Positions 13,831-13,950 of a DNA stretch of 13,950 nucleotides are shown piece by piece. The notes under the pieces were generated by a model that had not been told where the DNA came from, made no database searches, and saw only the letters and a list, made by a program, of their open reading frames with translations. Made by a program: the position numbers and the translations under genes. Each line of letters begins with the position of its first letter. Position 1 is the first letter of the stretch. Origin of the DNA: Nitrospirota bacterium (lineage in GTDB: Bacteria; Nitrospirota; JACRHJ01); assembly GCA_027328825.1 (NCBI GenBank), contig DAHWTK010000039.1, forward strand, positions 336 through 14,285, written 5' to 3'.

Positions 13831-13950
13831 TTAGGCAAGGCCCGGGACAATTTCCCAGACAATCTTCTCGACTATTGCCGGGACGACTTCCCAGACAATC
13901 TTTTCGGTGATGGACGGAATCGTCTCCCATGCCACTTTTTCCGCCACGCC
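13831..13950 (-). CDS. C-terminal end of an unidentified protein with 12-residue EK-V-WE-P repeats; probably truncated by a premature stop
   Basis: The frame enters from the right edge and ends at TAA 13833-13831, giving 39 visible residues. After GVA it consists of three 12-residue units: EKVAWETIPSIT, EKIVWEVVPAIV and EKIVWEIVPGLA. Tails of this kind, ending in an amphipathic basic-acidic helix, occur to my recollection at the C-terminus of response-regulator-like proteins of Deltaproteobacteria, and resemble somewhat the PopZ C-terminal helices; I cannot name the family from this fragment. In frame beyond the TAA the reading continues as EIIRREIEEIKAGS and then TGA at 13788-13786, immediately followed by the terminator. 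That continuation is what such a tail should look like, so the TAA may be a one-base mutation of an AAA or GAA codon, leaving the protein about 15 residues short. Confidence 0.7.
   Translation of the reverse strand, partial: GVAEKVAWETIPSITEKIVWEVVPAIVEKIVWEIVPGLA
13834..13941 (-). repeat. 36-bp tandem repeat, three units, coding for the WE-P repeats
   Basis: Units are 13906-13941, 13870-13905 and 13834-13869. The second and third share long identical runs (AGATTGTCTGGGAA, GTCCCGG), so duplication was recent; the first is more diverged. The period is exactly 12 codons. Confidence 0.85.

Noticed and set aside
13834..13941. CRISPR array suggested by regular 36-bp repeats
   Set aside because: Units are directly adjacent with no spacers and encode an in-frame 12-residue protein repeat.

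Overview
The window looks like chromosomal DNA of a Gram-negative bacterium. Coding regions are GC-rich and intergenic regions are AT-rich. Several products carry Sec signal peptides, one carries a TonB/TolA-type transmembrane anchor, and the ribonucleotide reductase is the B12-dependent, oxygen-independent class II type. This mix, together with a possible c-type haem protein and a protein tail of a kind I associate with Deltaproteobacteria-like lineages, suggests Desulfobacterota, Nitrospirota or a related anaerobic or microaerophilic group. That placement is inference; no rRNA or marker phylogeny is available here. Every gene I can support lies on the minus strand, so the window is read from right to left.

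Right end (13474-13950): the last codons of an unidentified protein made of 12-residue EK-V-WE-P repeats, ended by a TAA that looks premature, then a hairpin terminator, then a strong promoter and a leader with two inverted repeats. This feeds nrdJ (11002-13473), a class II ribonucleotide reductase with intact catalytic cysteines and a C-terminal zinc-ribbon/cysteine tail. A solitary HicB-like gene (10664-10930) and a small two-helix membrane protein gene (10358-10576), possibly leaderless, follow.

Centre and left (550-10288): the main feature is a compact five-gene operon with a sigma70-like promoter at 10259-10288 and a textbook intrinsic terminator at 550-579. In order of transcription it encodes: (1) an 1100-residue protein with cytoplasmic TPRs, a TonB/TolA-like membrane helix carrying the Ser-x3-His...Ser signature, a long Gly/Ser/Ala/Pro-rich periplasmic spacer, two Ig-like domains and a C-terminal DUF2135 (YfaP-like) domain; (2) an exported 1139-residue protein made almost wholly of YbgF/BamD-type TPRs; (3) an exported HEAT-repeat protein; (4) an M29-type aminopeptidase; (5) a NarL/LuxR-type response regulator. 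Gaps are 9 nt or less (17 nt before the regulator if its internal Met is the start). I propose an uncharacterised envelope-spanning assembly: a TolA-like energised arm, two large periplasmic repeat scaffolds, a peptidase and a dedicated regulator. No ExbB/ExbD or TolQ/TolR motor and no sensor kinase is encoded in the window.

Left end (1-549): an AT-rich intergenic region with inverted repeats and a candidate promoter, then the start of an exported Cys-His protein gene that runs off the edge.
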